Assembly: GCA_020137815.1 (NCBI GenBank)
Contig: CM035357.1
Coordinates: forward strand, 1,384,974 to 1,448,973
DNA from: Hormiphora californensis
Lineage: Eukaryota > Ctenophora > Tentaculata > Cydippida > Pleurobrachiidae
Length of the DNA stretch: 64,000 nt
Direction: 5' to 3'
The notes beneath the pieces are model-generated. The model made no database searches. It was not told the DNA's origin and saw only the letters and a list, made by a program, of their open reading frames with translations. The position numbers were made by a program, and so were the translations under genes. Positions 1 through 26,114 of the stretch are shown in pieces; within the stretch, counting starts at the first letter, position 1; every line of letters begins with the position of its first letter.

Positions 1-507
1 GTCAGATGGAGGTATGGATAGTGAACATAGAAACACAGCTTGTATATATATATAATATATATGTAATCAGAACATGATAACACCACTATTGTATTTGTTG
101 ACAGGAATTTCACATTTGGAAACATTAACAAAGTTACCCTATACAATACACCACATATGTAACGGCCCCCATTTCACATTTGTGTTGGGTACGGTGTGAT
201 CCCTCTCGTGCCCAAGACAGAAAGGCATTGTGCCAAGCCACAAATGTAACAGGTAACACAAATAATGGTATTGTCACAGACGTCACACAAGTACTAAATG
301 TACAATATGTATGACACGCAATACACATTACAAAACAATGTATAGTACATGGAATACATTACAATCTCTATCCAGCTGAAAACCTACTATCTGGGTGAAA
401 ATTAAAAGACTAGGATTGGAAATTATACGAATAGCAGTGTATTCTATTGAAGAAAGGACCAATTTTAGGGTGCTGATTTAAATTCAGAAAACAGTGTTGC
501 CCCTAAC
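1..507. other. no recognised feature
   Basis: Probably intronic to the NACHT gene that leaves the window here. I see no coding signal, RNA gene or clear repeat. Confidence 0.4.
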
Positions 508-13795
<13,288 letters not shown>

Positions 13796-13825
<30 letters not shown>

Positions 13826-13960
13826 TGACGTCTAGAGAGAGAGTTTGTTACTTTAACTAGGGAGAGAGAGGGGAGAGTTTGTTACTTTAACTAGGGAGAG
13901 AGTAGATGTGGAAGGGGCAACATGGTTGAAGATTTGGGTTCATTGACGTCTAGAGATAGA
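13796..13960. repeat. duplicated 5' edge of NACHT exon 1, including the start codon
   Basis: About 45 bp spanning the ATG of the NACHT gene (13790-13835) recur at 13912-13958 with a few changes. The copy carries the same ATG-AACCCAAATCT context but then leaves the coding sequence. GAGAGAGTTTGTTACTTTAA units between the copies are also duplicated. Confidence 0.75.
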
Positions 13961-14925
13961 GGAAGCAACGTGTTAAATGGTGAAATGGGAATCAAGTTTT
14001 GTTGCTACACCAAACAATAATTGTACAAACAATACAGGATTTTAATTGATTTAGTTCAGTGGTATTCTACCTACAGCATACATTGAGGCATTACTGAGCT
14101 GCAGCAAGGAATTTAAGGGCGGGGATGCTGGATCAAGTTACAAAAAGGGGGGAATTTCCTCCAAGGAACAACACAATGTGAGGGTGGAATGTGAAGTAAA
14201 AACTGAAATTGAAAAGTGAGATTGAAAAGTCAAAAGTTTGATTCGCAAGGCCCAAGGGGCAGTAGGTATGGAAGTAGGTATGGAAGGGGCAGTAGGTATG
14301 GCAGTAGGCAGTAGGTATGGAAGTCTTTAGTAGGGCGGATGCAAAATGTTTAGTTTTGGCACACGCTCGAACACACACACGGGTAATAAGGTTAAAGTGT
14401 TACGGTGAAAGAATTCGTCCGAGTAATAGACGGGGAAGAAAGAATGTAAATGTATGAATATAATGACATGTACAAACATGCCAGATATGTTTGATCTATC
14501 AACACAACAAGTGGGATATAATACTGCAGATTTGATCTACTGCAAAAGGTATCTATCTGCTATCAGCAACGGAATATTCTTCAGAATCGTTCTGTAGCTC
14601 AGAGAGCTGTATTATACAAGAGCGAGTTTAAATAATATCAGATCTAGGTTGGGTAACTTAATTGCTGCACGCGTGTCTGGGTGTGGGAGGAAGACATGAT
14701 GATGTAATACGTTTCATCGAAAATGATCAATTATCGCTTACGTCACAATAACGCGTTGCTTTACTATTTTACATAGTTGGGGACATGGACAATGTGGCGC
14801 CTCGTACAGGAAATTACAACTGAGGGCAACAAAAGTAGAAAGAATTATACTAGAACATTATAGAAGTTTAGTAGAACTGGGGCGATCCTTCAAGAACATT
14901 ATAGAAATGTAAATGGTGTCACTTC
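13961..14925. other. intergenic, no gene recognised
   Basis: Upstream of the NACHT gene start. It contains short AGTAGGTATGGAAG repeats near 14260-14320 and otherwise ordinary AT-rich sequence. It should hold that gene's promoter, but I see no defining element. Confidence 0.4.
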
Positions 14926-16269
14926 ACACGGCGTGCCTGGTGAAATTTTAACACGACCTAGCATGCGACGGGAAACCACCACTTGTACGTGGTAGCTGAG
15001 GGTCTACAGAATGGCGCTACGGTACGGGAAAAAACATTCCATTCCCTAAAATCGTTTTTTTCACTTTTATTTGATTTGGGTCAAAATTGGCTATATCAAA
15101 TGTGGTCCCGAAAAATCCATAATAACTTAGCACACGAAATAAGTCATCCCTACCTATTTTTGCACGTAGAATCGATTGCCGTTGAAGTCGAATCTCTAAA
15201 ATGACTGTAAAATGGTCAAAAGTTGATTTTTTACCATTTTTTGGAGGTTTTTGGCCCCTAAACCATTGAAAACGTTGAGATAGGAATTTGAAACTAGTGC
15301 CAATCGTTAAAATGGTCATTTTTCTACCAAGAACCAAGTTTTCGTGTATATCCGATTTATGGTTAGATTTGGGCAAATTGTTGAAATCTGCCAACTAGGA
15401 GAACCGTAACTTGATTTTCTTGTTTTTTGGATTTTGGCATTTTTGACAAACTTCTGATTGAAATGGCCAGTCGGGACCATGCTTAAGTTGTTTATGGGAC
15501 AATTTTCGACTAAAATCCAAGATTTCATACCAATCCAATAACAGATCGTTGATTTATAGAAAATTTGCGTAGGCAAAACGGTCAAAATAAGCAAGAAAAG
15601 TTGTTATTTTGACCGTTTTGCCTACGCAAATTTTCTATAAATCAACGATCTGTTATTGGATTGGTATGAAATCTTGGATTTTAGTCGAAAATTGTCCCAT
15701 AAACAACTTAAGCATGGTCCCGACTGGCCATTTCAATCAGAAGTTTTTCAAAAATGCCAAAATCCAAAAAACAAGAAAATCAAGTTACGGTTCTCCTAGT
15801 TGGCAGATTTCAACAATTTGCCCAAATCTAACCATAAATCGGATATACACGAAAACTTGGTTCTTGGTAGAAAAATGACCATTTTAACGATTGGCACTAG
15901 TTTCAAATTCCTATCTCAACGTTTTCAATGGTTTAGGGGCCAAAAACCTCCAAAAAATGGTAAAAAATCAACTTTTGACCATTTTACAGTCATTTTAGAG
16001 ATTCGACTTCAACGGCAATCGATTCTACGTGCAAAAATAGGTAGGGGTGACTTATTTCGTGTGCTAAGTCATTATGGATTTTTCGGGACCACATTTGATA
16101 TAGCCAATTTTGACCCAAATCAAATAAAAGTGAAAAAAAACGATTTTAGGGAATGGAATGTTTTTTCCCGCACCGTAGCGCCATTCTGTAGACCCTCAGC
16201 TACCACGTACAAGTGGTGGTTTCCCGTCGCATGCTAGGTCGTGTTAAAATTTCACCAGGCACGCCGTGT
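14926..16269. mobile_element. 1.34-kb fold-back element, arms about 660 bp, nearly identical
   Basis: The left arm (14926 to about 15585) is the inverted copy of the right arm (about 15612 to 16269). Comparing them by eye I find only a few differences (for example near 15410/15750 and 15146/16050). The centre is a short loop near 15590-15610. Matching reading frames of 125-145 codons on the two arms have no recognisable domain and mirror each other, as expected of non-coding fold-back DNA. No clear target duplication was found. Confidence 0.9.
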
Positions 16270-18263
16270 TCAAACTGATCAGATCGACTGTAAAGAAGCG
16301 CTGAATGTCCTTATTATTCAAGGGCTTGTATGTCTCGTCTCCGATACTTAATGAATCAACAGCGGGGACAAAACTCCACCTTACACCGCACTATGGATCT
16401 GACTGGTAATAGAGCACGCACCAAAAGTCTACGCATACATACTCACGCATTTTCAAAAGTGGCACAACCCTTGAAAAGCGCTGCTCTTTCCCGCAATGTT
16501 GGCCAGCGTTAAAATCTGGGTGTTTCATAAGTGCTGACAAACGGTTTTTCAGGGTTAGGGCTAAAAAATTTGAATTAGCCAAAACGGTTGAGTGATCTGG
16601 CGGTTAGAGCCATTTTAGTGAATCAACTTTTTTGGCAGCGCCCTGCGCCCACCTGTAAACAGGCCACCAAACACCCAGATCGTAACGGCGCCCCGCAAAT
16701 GTTCGAGGGGTGAGGGGACTCAAGCATTACCAACAAGAGAAAAGTTAAAATCTGGATGTTCAGAGTGTTAGGATTCATGGCTTTTAGGGTCTTTCAGTAA
16801 ACTTCACAACAAACGGACGCTGAAAAAATGAAATCGTAAAAAAGTTCTGCTTTTTAAAATAGAAAATTTTTTATGATGCTGAAGATTTGATGAGCGGTGC
16901 GCGCGGCGGTATGTGGCAATTTTACGATGCATTATGACGCCGCGCGCGTGTTCCATTAAAACAACCATGGTCATGATCAAAAACGTTAAAATTTTGATGT
17001 TTGGACTTTGGACTTTGGAGTGTCAGCACTCGCGGTTGGAATGCGCTGCAGCCCCCTCATGCGCGCACCCCCGCAACGAGGGGACTGGAGGGAATGCCGC
17101 GCGCGCGTTTGGCCTGAGCCCGGCTGGGTCGAAAATAACTTTGCGAGCGAAAAAACGGCGGTGCTTATAACTTTGGCCCCTGAAGTCCGTTTGACTTGAT
17201 TCTTTCACTAGCTGTTAGATCTGACAATTATCTACCTTGCTGTTTTTGAGAGGAGTTAATTGGACTTCAGGAGGCTGAGCAATAACCGTTCAAAGATTGG
17301 TTGTTTTCAAAAAGTGACGTCACAGGTCCATGCAGGGACACTTTGTTTCAAATTTGAATTAAAATCTCGAATTTTTTTATTTTACCGCACTCGATTTTGC
17401 GGAGTTTGGTTCATATCTTCTGTTCCTGATAAGATAGAGACCTGCAACCGGTTGCATTTGAAAGCTGTTATCTTTCTCTTTCCAACGCTACCAAAACGAT
17501 TTCTGTACCTTATCTGGAACCGGAGATATGATTGATTATGTATTCCCCCCTAGCGCGGTATTCCCTCCAGGCCCCTTATATTATATTATAAGGGGCCTGC
17601 AACGTATGCCAACACTCGCGGTTTTTTAGGGTTAGGGCTAAAATAGGGTTAGGGTTAGGGCTGAGGTTTGGGTTGGGGTTAGGGTTTGACATTTCCTATC
17701 AGATAAACTTTGGATTAGCCAAAACGGTTGAGTGGTTTGGCGTTTAGAGCCGTTTTAGTGCAGGGTAATTTTTTGGCAAACGCATCTGTAAACAGGCCTT
17801 CATTCTTCGAACACCCAGATCGTAGCGGTGCCCTAAAAATACCCCTTTCTCTTTTTGGCAGCTTCTCCCCGGCTGTTGAAAGTGATGCCAATCGATGTTG
17901 AGGTTTGTGAATCCCTAAAAAAATGTGCAGTGTTTCAACAGCTTTTACACAGCCTTTAGTACACAGCAGCTACATCCCCACTTGTGAATAAAAACGCTCC
18001 CTGGGGGGTCTCCTTCCCCTGGACCCCACAAATAAATATTGCGTGCCACCCAAGCTATATCGTTACCCGATAACCCCAAACATAGCTCTAGCGGGCAGTC
18101 CTAACCCGTCTCGATAGCTTGTTACCAGTGGAAAGCACCCTGATTTTGTTTGCCGCTAAAGACGATGACACAATTACTTTTTTTACTCCTGAAATAGTCG
18201 GATAACTCAGCTGAGATAACTCACTCATAATCAGAATATCTACTTTAAATAATTAACAATTAA
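16270..18263. other. intergenic, repeat-derived, no gene recognised
   Basis: A block containing GGGCTAAAAAATTTGAATTAG...GGTTGAGTG and ending in TTTTAGTG occurs at about 16548-16622 and, diverged, at about 17630-17762. A palindrome ending AAGGGGCCTG at 17571-17601 looks like two TIRs joined. The sequence at 17035-17085 reappears inverted at about 25125-25170. A few TTAGGG units near 17628-17660 are too short to be telomeric. Confidence 0.5.
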
Positions 18264-21200
18264 TTACAATACAACATGTGCAAAAATCACTGCGAAAATC
18301 AAACTCATGGACCAAGTCATCCTAACTCCATGCCCCGCTGCAGTTAGTTTAGCTTCCAACAGCTTCCTGGAGCACCCATCCGTCTTACAAGTTTCAATAT
18401 AACATGCTTTAATGAAAGAATTCTTAGTGCATTCTGCGTCTTCAGTAGATCCGTCCAGACAGCCCAACCTGTAGAGACCAACACCAAGAAGATCCCACTC
18501 TGCAAGATAACAGTTCTTACATGTCGGGAATTCTTCAGCGCACGTCTGGAAGCCGAATATATCGGGTGAATATATACAACTCTCGCATTTGCTCTCTTTA
18601 GGGAGATGAAGTGGTGAGGGACAATAACTGCTCTCACATTCAGTCTCACATCCGGTACCATTACAAGTCAGCGAGCAGGTGTCGACAGTTACACACTTTG
18701 CCATACAACCTGCACCCGTGCATATTGCAGTACAGTTTACAGATTCTTCGCAGAAGGCGATACATCCATCACCAATGCACTCTGCCTTGGAAGTCGACAC
18801 CAACCCGGTAGAATTACTATAGTTATAGACTTTAGCAGAGTGGGCGGTGCACTTTTTACCTGTACACTTGGCTCTATTGTATGTTCCCTCCTGGACACTT
18901 GCGTAACAGTTATCCCCCGTACACTCTATTTTAGAAGAGTAGGCACCAAACAGTGTTATGTTCGCCCAGTCGTTTTCCCCACTGGTGACCACATCGCTGC
19001 TAGTACCATATTTCAGATAAATCACTGCTCCTTTAGCACCCTTGGAGAGCGTCACACTAGTACTGCTGAGATAGTCAAGGAATGCTGTGTTGTTATTTCC
19101 CTTTATATTTATCACCGAGTTTCTCGTTAAAGCACAGATTTCTTTCGCACTTTCGTCGCACTTTCCAATTGTTTTACATTGGCAGGCCCCCACATCCTCT
19201 GTATCTGAGACCTCCAAATAACACCAATCACCCTCACAATTCAGTTCATCATAACTGCCATTCAGGTAGGTGAATGTACAATATCCGCCCTTACAGGTAT
19301 ACTCATTATAGTAACTCTCCCCAATGTTCCCCATGGTACAACCATTTGCCTCATCAGCACCATCACCAGTATTATCGCAGGACAATATGAACTGATTATT
19401 CTGGGATTTCGAATCCTCCTCAAGCTTGTCATCAATTACCATCTTGGATTTCTTTCCCGTCACACTGATAGATCCGTAGGAGTTAGCCGTTAAAGTGGCG
19501 GATGAAGATGTTCCTACCACAGTCACCTCTAAGGTGTAACCCTTCTCCGAAGTAAAAGCACACCCCTTTTCTGTCTCCGAGCACAGAATCTGCACACTCC
19601 GACTGTTATCTGCGTTGTAAGCACACGCCGTAGAATTTTTGGCCGTTTCATAAAACTCGCCCGTACAGGTTTTATCACCAGTCGTCAGGCAAATCCTTTT
19701 GATGCACAGGCCCTGTGAGGAGGAGCCAATGACTTCTAATGTAGCAATATCAGAAACAATATTTCCACCTCCAAACGATTGACTTTCCGCATAGCTGATA
19801 TTCACAAAATAATACCCGCCATACTCAGCTTTACTGGAGCTTGAGATATTGTACAGCGCGGTATAGTTTTGGTTGGCTAGTGTTAGTAGCTTGGTAGTAT
19901 GAGCAGGTACAGCATTCTTGAAGACATCCTCTTCAGTTATTGTATCAGATAAATCAGTCAACCACCGGTACCATTGGATGGTCCCAACTGCATCGGCTGC
20001 CATTATGGTGGCACTCAGTGTCCCTCCCAATCCTTCCACAAGGGTCGTGTTGGGTAGCTGTTCTGTGTAACTAAACTCCACCGCAGTGGCTGTTACTGTT
20101 GTTGTCCCTACATTGTCAATGGTTACCTGACACGAGAAATCAACTTTGGTGGCGTTGACATCGTCTGCAGGGATTGTGAAGTAGATTAGTGTCAGTTTGT
20201 TGACCGTAGTTCCCTTCTTTATGGATAGTCCTGCATCTGCCACATTTGCTGTGGTATAGGACTCCCCGCCCCATCCGAAAATTATTTTATCCTCCGGGAT
20301 GTTATCCTCAGTGTTGTATACATTGCATTGGACTTTAAGGTCGGACCCGGTTACCATGAGGGGTTGAGTGATATTGACGATGGAAACTCTGATATACGCA
20401 TACATAGGGAGGAGATATTCGTTATCGTCTCTATCTGTAAACTCCCACGTGCATGTCCATTTAGTATCAAAAGCAGGGACACCTTTCAGGGTAAGTGTGA
20501 AGTAAGGTCGACCACTGTCCGGGTAACTACCATCATACTTCACCTCCAAGGTAGAGTCTGTCTCATTGTCAATTGTCACAAACTGACTCCCAACTGCTAT
20601 TTTAGCATTACTAGGGTATTTTCTTTGGCGTGTACCCAGGTGGAATCATGAAGAACGACTTCACATTAGTTGTAGCGCCAGGCAGAACCTTTTTATAGCT
20701 TGTAGACATGTAGAAATCGCGTTTTCCCTGACCTGACTTTGGTGTTCCACGAGCTCCCTTCTTCCCTCATAATCCACACTGTCCCCCAACTGTCCGAAGA
20801 TAAATCCTCACAGGTTCCGCCATCGATCTTCCTGGACTTCATATCGTCAGTACTAATCTGCCAATCTAGTGTTGTGATGTTGTTGGCAATGATTACCAGT
20901 TTCTTGTCATTGAGGAACAGCATCCATTCTATTTCTTTATCGTCGGGCACGTTTATCATGTTCGGAGTTCCGACGCCATCCCCGCCCGTGCATCCCCATA
21001 TTGTCACTGCATAGTCGGTACTGGGGAGGGTAAACGTGTTACTTTATACTTGTATAATTTTACTGGGGAGGGAGGAGGGTAAACATGTAAAGATTGGTAA
21101 AGAGTCAAGAGATAATATTGAAGGAGTTATGGAGATGATGAGGTATATATTACTTACGTCCACGAGATTCTGAGTTTAGCAGGAGTGTTTGCTCCGCTAG

Positions 21201-21973
21201 GTGGACTTTCGAACGCTTGAAACCAGAGAGAATGCTCGTTGTTAATCGTCTACAGAGTTATTAGGAATAATAGAGACTTTCTGCTACAATAAGGGTGTAT
21301 ACATGTACAGTCGGACCCCGATTTACCGGGATGCTCGGGGGAAAGGGTTTTACCCGGTAAATCGGGGTCCGACTAGATATTAGAAGTGATAGAGACTTTT
21401 AAATGCGGCACTGAAGCCGGTAACTTTTAGCTGAAATCGTTTCATAAACTGATACCAGATACACTCGGAGCAGGAACCGACCGAAACAAATAAACAACCA
21501 ATCAGAACTCGTTATTTAGGTCACGTGACTGGTTATCAGCCAATCAGGGACCAGTATTTCCTGATTCGGTCGGTTCATGACTCGGAGCCCGGTTTACTAC
21601 CGTGTATACGAGGATCTTGTTGTACAAGTTAGCTCCCGTTTGAGCTCGCTGCCAGCCACTATACAGCTCCTTGTTATCCGCATCAATAATAGTGATACTA
21701 TCAGATATATTGGAAAATTCCAATGTTGCCGGATCCAAATTTACAGCAGGATACGCTGAAACGAAATTCGTTTTTTGTGCCTTTTTTGTGGAAATATAAG
21801 AATCAATGTTATCTATGTTTACTCTTGCCTAGCTCGACCCTCTTTTCGCGAGCTCCGCCATCCCTTTACAAATGTAAAGGAGGGTTAAAACAAGTTTACT
21901 CACTAGTAAGGGTTTCACCAGCTACTAAACCCATTTGAGTAGCAAGTAGAGCAGAGAGAAGAAACGACAACAT
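18264..21973 (-). CDS. secreted, probably GPI-anchored Cys-rich Ig-like protein, 983 residues
   Basis: Five exons: 21904-21973, 21601-21755, 21158-21249, 20733-21020, 18264-20610. Phases fit and the total is 984 codons with stop. It opens with a signal peptide (MLSFLLSALLATQMGLVAG). Roughly residues 200-480 look like Ig-type modules (for example IQWYRWLTD and GGYYFVNIS). The C-terminal half holds seven CxGxxC pairs: CKGGYC, CEGDWC, CTGDNC, CTGKKC, CIGDGC, CTGAGC, CNGTGC. It ends with a short hydrophobic tail (SMSLIFAVIFAHVVL) after small residues, as in GPI-anchor signals. Many N-glycosylation sequons are visible. The last intron (20611-20732) is only 122 bp and removes a region that would otherwise look like a frameshift. 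I do not recognise the family; a cell-surface adhesion or recognition role is an inference. A hAT-like MITE sits 22 bp inside intron 2. Confidence 0.8.
21308..21375. mobile_element. pogo-like MITE, 68 bp
   Basis: Starts TA-CAGTCGGACCCCGATTTA and ends with the inverted copy (TAAATCGGGGTCCGACTA). It is mostly two TIRs with a short loop and shares its ends with 761-932 and 32775-32847. Confidence 0.75.
21471..21579. mobile_element. hAT-like MITE, copy 4
   Basis: 109 bp, flanked by the 8-bp duplication ACTCGGAG (21463-21470, 21580-21587). It lies just inside intron 2 of the Cys-rich gene, 22 bp from its splice donor. Confidence 0.92.
21826..21894 (-). repeat. short dispersed repeat (TTATGTTCTAACCCTCC family), inverted copy
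   Basis: CTTGCCTAGCTCGACCCTC...ACAAATGTAAAGGAGGGTTA matches the reverse of the copies at 2893 and 27959. Confidence 0.6.
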
Positions 21974-23139
21974 GTCGTTGGAAAGTTGTTATGAACAAAT
22001 GTGATGAGCTAGCATGAGAGGGGATGCTAGCATGGGATATATGTGGAGCGGAGGAGGGTCGTGGTGCTTGCACAATTCACATAGTACATGTATACTATTT
22101 TTTATCCCACCTCTTTTTCTCTCTTCTCCTTTTCTGTCTATCCTTTAACCTCTTTATTCTTCTTTCTCTCAGCGTAATCCTGGTTCAAATAATAAACTCT
22201 TAGTTTGAAATACAATTTTCAAAAACAAAACAAAAATTCTCATTAAATACGAGATGGAAAATACACATTTTAACATCAAATAGTAAAGTTTAAATGATTT
22301 TACCGCATATTTTGTGCAAACATGACCAATGCAAAGTCAAATGTCACAGACACTGTCTCAATTTGCTCGACCCGATCTCACCACGCCCCACGATGGTGAA
22401 AAATAAAAAGAGATTCAACAAAACAAAATCTTAATGTAACCTGCACCTTTTTATATTTTGCCACTTCTTCCACAACTAAACAAAACAAGTCCCACTGGCT
22501 TTTTCAGTCCCTTCAAAACTTGTTAATAACAAGTAAATTGTGGCAAATCCCTTATTTGGGAAGCTTTTCATGGTCAACTGTCAGCCCCTAACAAGGCTGC
22601 AATAGTACCAACCGCTCTCACCAACCAACCAAGTGTGTTATCCGTGACCCCTAACAAGGCTGCAATAGTACCAACCGCTCTCACCAACCAACCAAGTGTT
22701 ATCCGTGACCCCTAACAAGGCTACAATAGTATCAACCGCTCTCACCAACCAACCAAGTGTTATCCGTGGCCATTGTGCTTGTGGTACAGTGAGATGCTGC
22801 GTTGCCGCTGTTTGTGTTTGAAGCGGGGAGAAAAGCTGGGGACGGATTTTGTAGCGATGAGGTTGTTAGTAGACTCAGGGGCGGTGTCACTGATTAGAGA
22901 GTGCTTACTAGGCTCACTTTGATCTAGACCTCCACCGTTCCTATCTGAAACATGTCGTGTGGATAATGGTCTAGGTAATGTAGGGATTTTGTAAATGCAC
23001 AGTCGTGCTCATGTCGTGGATAATGGCACAGGCTGAACAGTGATGATGTGCCGGCCAAAGTGCTCGACAGTAGGAGCTTGAACTAACCTAGTTTCAATTA
23101 GATAATGACCCAGTGATATTGTTGGGATTTCGGAAAAGT
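21974..23139. other. intergenic with a 3-copy tandem repeat
   Basis: A unit of about 62 bp (CCCCTAACAAGGCTGCAATA... to ...AAGTGTTATCCGTG) is repeated three times at 22584-22769. The rest shows no gene. Confidence 0.6.
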
Positions 23140-25956
23140 TTAAAGAAGATGGTTTATTTTACCCTTTGATTTGACGGAGGATGCTTTGTGATGATTTCCA
23201 CCGCCACCGGGAGTCGGTAAGGGTTGGGAAAGAGATCCTTGAAGGGAGATGGCGCCATCATTTTCATCATCTCCACACTTTGATCCCCACCTCTGAGACA
23301 AGAAAGAGTGAGAGAAACGCGCTAGCTAAAGACGACTGACATAGTTCAGCCGCAAGCTCCTGATTTTTGATTGAATTTCAGTATGTACATACTACCAACA
23401 CATGACTGGCTGAAAAAGGTTCTACCTGGGACTAGATAAATCCACTCACCCTGTAAGACTTCCGGACGAAAAAGAACATTGCTTGAAAGAGTCCTCGGTG
23501 GGTTTTACGTTTGTCTGTGTGAAGAAGAGTCTGTCCATACAGAAATGGGTTGGCAGCAGCGCTGATAAATAGGAATCCACCCAGACTGAGGTTGTGCCAG
23601 TACATCCTGTGTGGGAAATTAACCTTTTTTTTTAAATTCACTAATTAACACACTTGTTGTTGACCAGCAGATATTTTCTAATCCCTGTCTCAGACTCAAA
23701 TATCAATATATCATATAATGCATGAAGGAGGAAAATTAAAAAATATCTGGCCGGGGTCGAACCGACTGCCCATATAAATGTTATATGATACGTTTTCCTC
23801 AATAGACTCTATCAAGACATATTTTCTGTCACTACTTGTTACTTACCCTCCAAAGGGATCCTTGTTACCCTACTTACCCTCCAAAGCAGCCACCCAGGGT
23901 AAGGTTGTGGTGAAGGGTCCACGCTGGTCCCTGGGTACCACTCATGTCTTGGAAGAACTCGAGAACTCCATCAATATACCATGGAGTGTAGAAGATAATG
24001 AAACATAGAAGGAGCTTTATGGTCATCATTAGTGAGTCACGCTCTCTGGCTGGCCTGTTTGGGTGATTGGAGGGGGTCGAAGGAATTATATCATTACACG
24101 TATCATTGCAGACCTCTTACACCCGATAGGGCTCACACCCGATAGGGCCCTCAGGGGGCAGGGGTAACGTATTCCAAGTAATATTCTAACCTGTATTGAT
24201 TGTTTCGGTGACTGACTTGCTTGGTCCGGTATAGTCGGAAGAGGAATGATGAGAGATAGACAAGGGAGAGAAGGGTAACTGCACCAGGTAGCAAGAAGGG
24301 AACAAGGATCTGGCCCGCTACGGAGAGTGATTTGTTGGTCTTGTTCCTCAGAACAACCTGCGGGTAGTAGTTGGTGTTGTAAACAACCAATCAGAACTCG
24401 TTATTTAGGTCACGTGACTGGTTATCAGCCAATCAGGGACCAGCATTTCCTGATTCGGTCGGTTCCTGGCTGTGGCACGGATAGTTGGTGTATAATGGGA
24501 GTAGTCACTGTGTGGTAATACTTATCGGAGACTAAATGCAGAATGATCGCAGACTGAAATGAGGTAATAATATTCTAGATGGGAGAGAGAGAGGAGAGAG
24601 AGGAAGGGAGAGAAAATGAGATGGCAGAATGAAAATAATTCTTGGGTCTAAAATCAGACTGTACATTGCCAGTATGGCCTAATCTTTGATCTTTGAAATT
24701 CTTGGATTTCACTTCATGAAATGAAATGGAACAAGATTTAATCCTGATCAGATCTCATTCACTCTAGGAAATAAAATAGAATTTCACAGAATACCCACTG
24801 ATTTGTTGGTTCCTGATTTCTACACCCACCACACAAAGACCAGCACTGCGGCTGCAGTACTCAGCATGGAAATACTGGTCCCTGATTGGCTGATAACCAG
24901 TCACGTGACCTAAATAACGAGTTCTGATTGGTTGTTTACTCGGTTCCTGCACAGAACACTCACCACACAGAGACCAGCACTGCGGCTGTACTCAGCATTG
25001 GATATTTTCCCGTCGTAAGAGTAGACTGAGGATACTAGTACAAGAATCCAAGCCAGACAAGTAGCAGCTATCGTCCGCGGTATTGAGCAAATCTGAATTG
25101 GATGTAGGGTTGGTATACGCTACAGGCCCCTTATGCGGGGGTGTGCACATGAGGGGGCTGCAGTGCATTCCAGGATGTAGGGAGGGATATCGGTCAAAAG
25201 TTCATGGAGGGGAAATATACATTTATGAGCTCGCTTGTGGCTATTTCGAAAAGGTAGTCAATTACACTTCGATCCTAATCTCACAAAGATTTATAAAAAA
25301 GTAAAGTGAACTTACCCTTCCAACCCTTAGAGGTGCAAAGACGCATATAACCCGGAAGAGGGCGATGAATGTCACGAAGATGATTGAGATACGGGCACAG
25401 CAGCTATGTAGAAACACCACTACCACTGAAAGTAATAATGATAGCTACTGGAATTACACAAATTAAATTGCACTAGTAAATGTAAATCGCGATATATCTA
25501 ATAATTGTGGACAGTTGTTTCTTTTATTTTCCTATCCTTGGCTTTAAAACTTAACTCTCCCTTATGTTTGGCCTAACTTAACTAACCTGTGATGGTGCTA
25601 CCGGGCGAACCAAGTATATCCCTTCCATTTAGAAGACCATGTATGGTAGCCCACACTGGTATCGTCAGGATGATAATATCACCCGCTGCCAAGTTGCTCA
25701 CTAGGGTAAAGAAACTCGCTTTCGACTGGTTTGTTCTGTATCTCAGCGTACTAAACATCTGGTAGAACAGGTATCCATTCTCTGAGATACCCATTATTGA
25801 CAAACACAGATAGAGAATTCCAAGACTGGTATCAAATGACCTGACCCAGGGTTTCTCCAGACACTCTGTGACTAGTTTCGTGTAGTTGGCTCCTTGTTCT
25901 GGCATTATGAAGGGTTTAGCTGCAACCGTTACAAGTTGAGTCGGGTCCACATCCAT
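23140..25956 (-). CDS. rhodopsin-like G protein-coupled receptor 1, 420 residues
   Basis: Seven exons: 25587-25956, 25316-25425, 24964-25092, 24191-24357, 23878-24054, 23450-23606, 23140-23292. All splice phases agree and the sum is 421 codons with stop. Helix 2 has NLAAGDIIILTIPVW, the class A NLAxxD pattern. Helix 3 ends LFRVICVFAPL, so the DRY motif reads FRV with the key Arg kept. Helix 5 is ILVPFLLPGAVTLL, helix 6 LLLCFIIFYTPW, and helix 7 ends AAANPFLYG (NPxxY). The usual helix-3 Cys is not visible. Around the exon 5/6 joint the similar strings HHNLTLGG and WHNLSLGG follow each other, perhaps a small duplication. Two MITE copies lie in intron 3. The ligand cannot be told. Confidence 0.85.
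24379..24468. mobile_element. hAT-like MITE, copy 5, left end missing
   Basis: Lacks about 19 bp of the left terminus, retains the right end GGTCGGTTCCTG. No target duplication seen. It ends 21 bp before the acceptor of receptor 1 exon 4. Confidence 0.85.
24818..25005. repeat. duplicated 5' splice site of receptor 1 exon 3 flanking MITE copy 6 (24868-24949)
   Basis: The MITE at 24868-24949 lacks both outer ends. It is flanked by two copies of about 45 bp (CACCACACA(A/G)AGACCAGCAC... to ...CTCAGCAT). On the minus strand these are the 3' end of exon 3 plus its donor: the real one reads GTG|GTGAGTG, the distal copy GTGGGTG. Confidence 0.85.
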
Positions 25957-26114
25957 TATATTGAACTTGGATGGATTCCTATATACTGGAACAACTTGGA
26001 TGGATGGATTCCAATTCTCTATACTGCGACAAGTTACATAATGGAACTATATGGGATGTGGTTCACTGTTACACTCACAAGAAAGGGCAGAAAGTTGGCA
26101 TGTGCTGCAGTCCT

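Noticed and set aside
15017-16237. Paired 125- and 145-codon genes
   Set aside because: Mirror frames on the two arms of the fold-back element, with no recognisable domain.
17628-17660. Telomere-like TTAGGG units
   Set aside because: Only a few imperfect copies; not a telomere or a convincing interstitial array.
20611-20732. Apparent double frameshift in the Cys-rich surface gene
   Set aside because: A 122-bp GT-AG intron (GTCAGG to CCCTAG) joins the frames in phase, so no error is needed.
24379-24468. MITE disrupting the coding sequence of receptor 1
   Set aside because: A good acceptor (CCCGCAG) downstream, in the right phase, places the MITE in intron 3.
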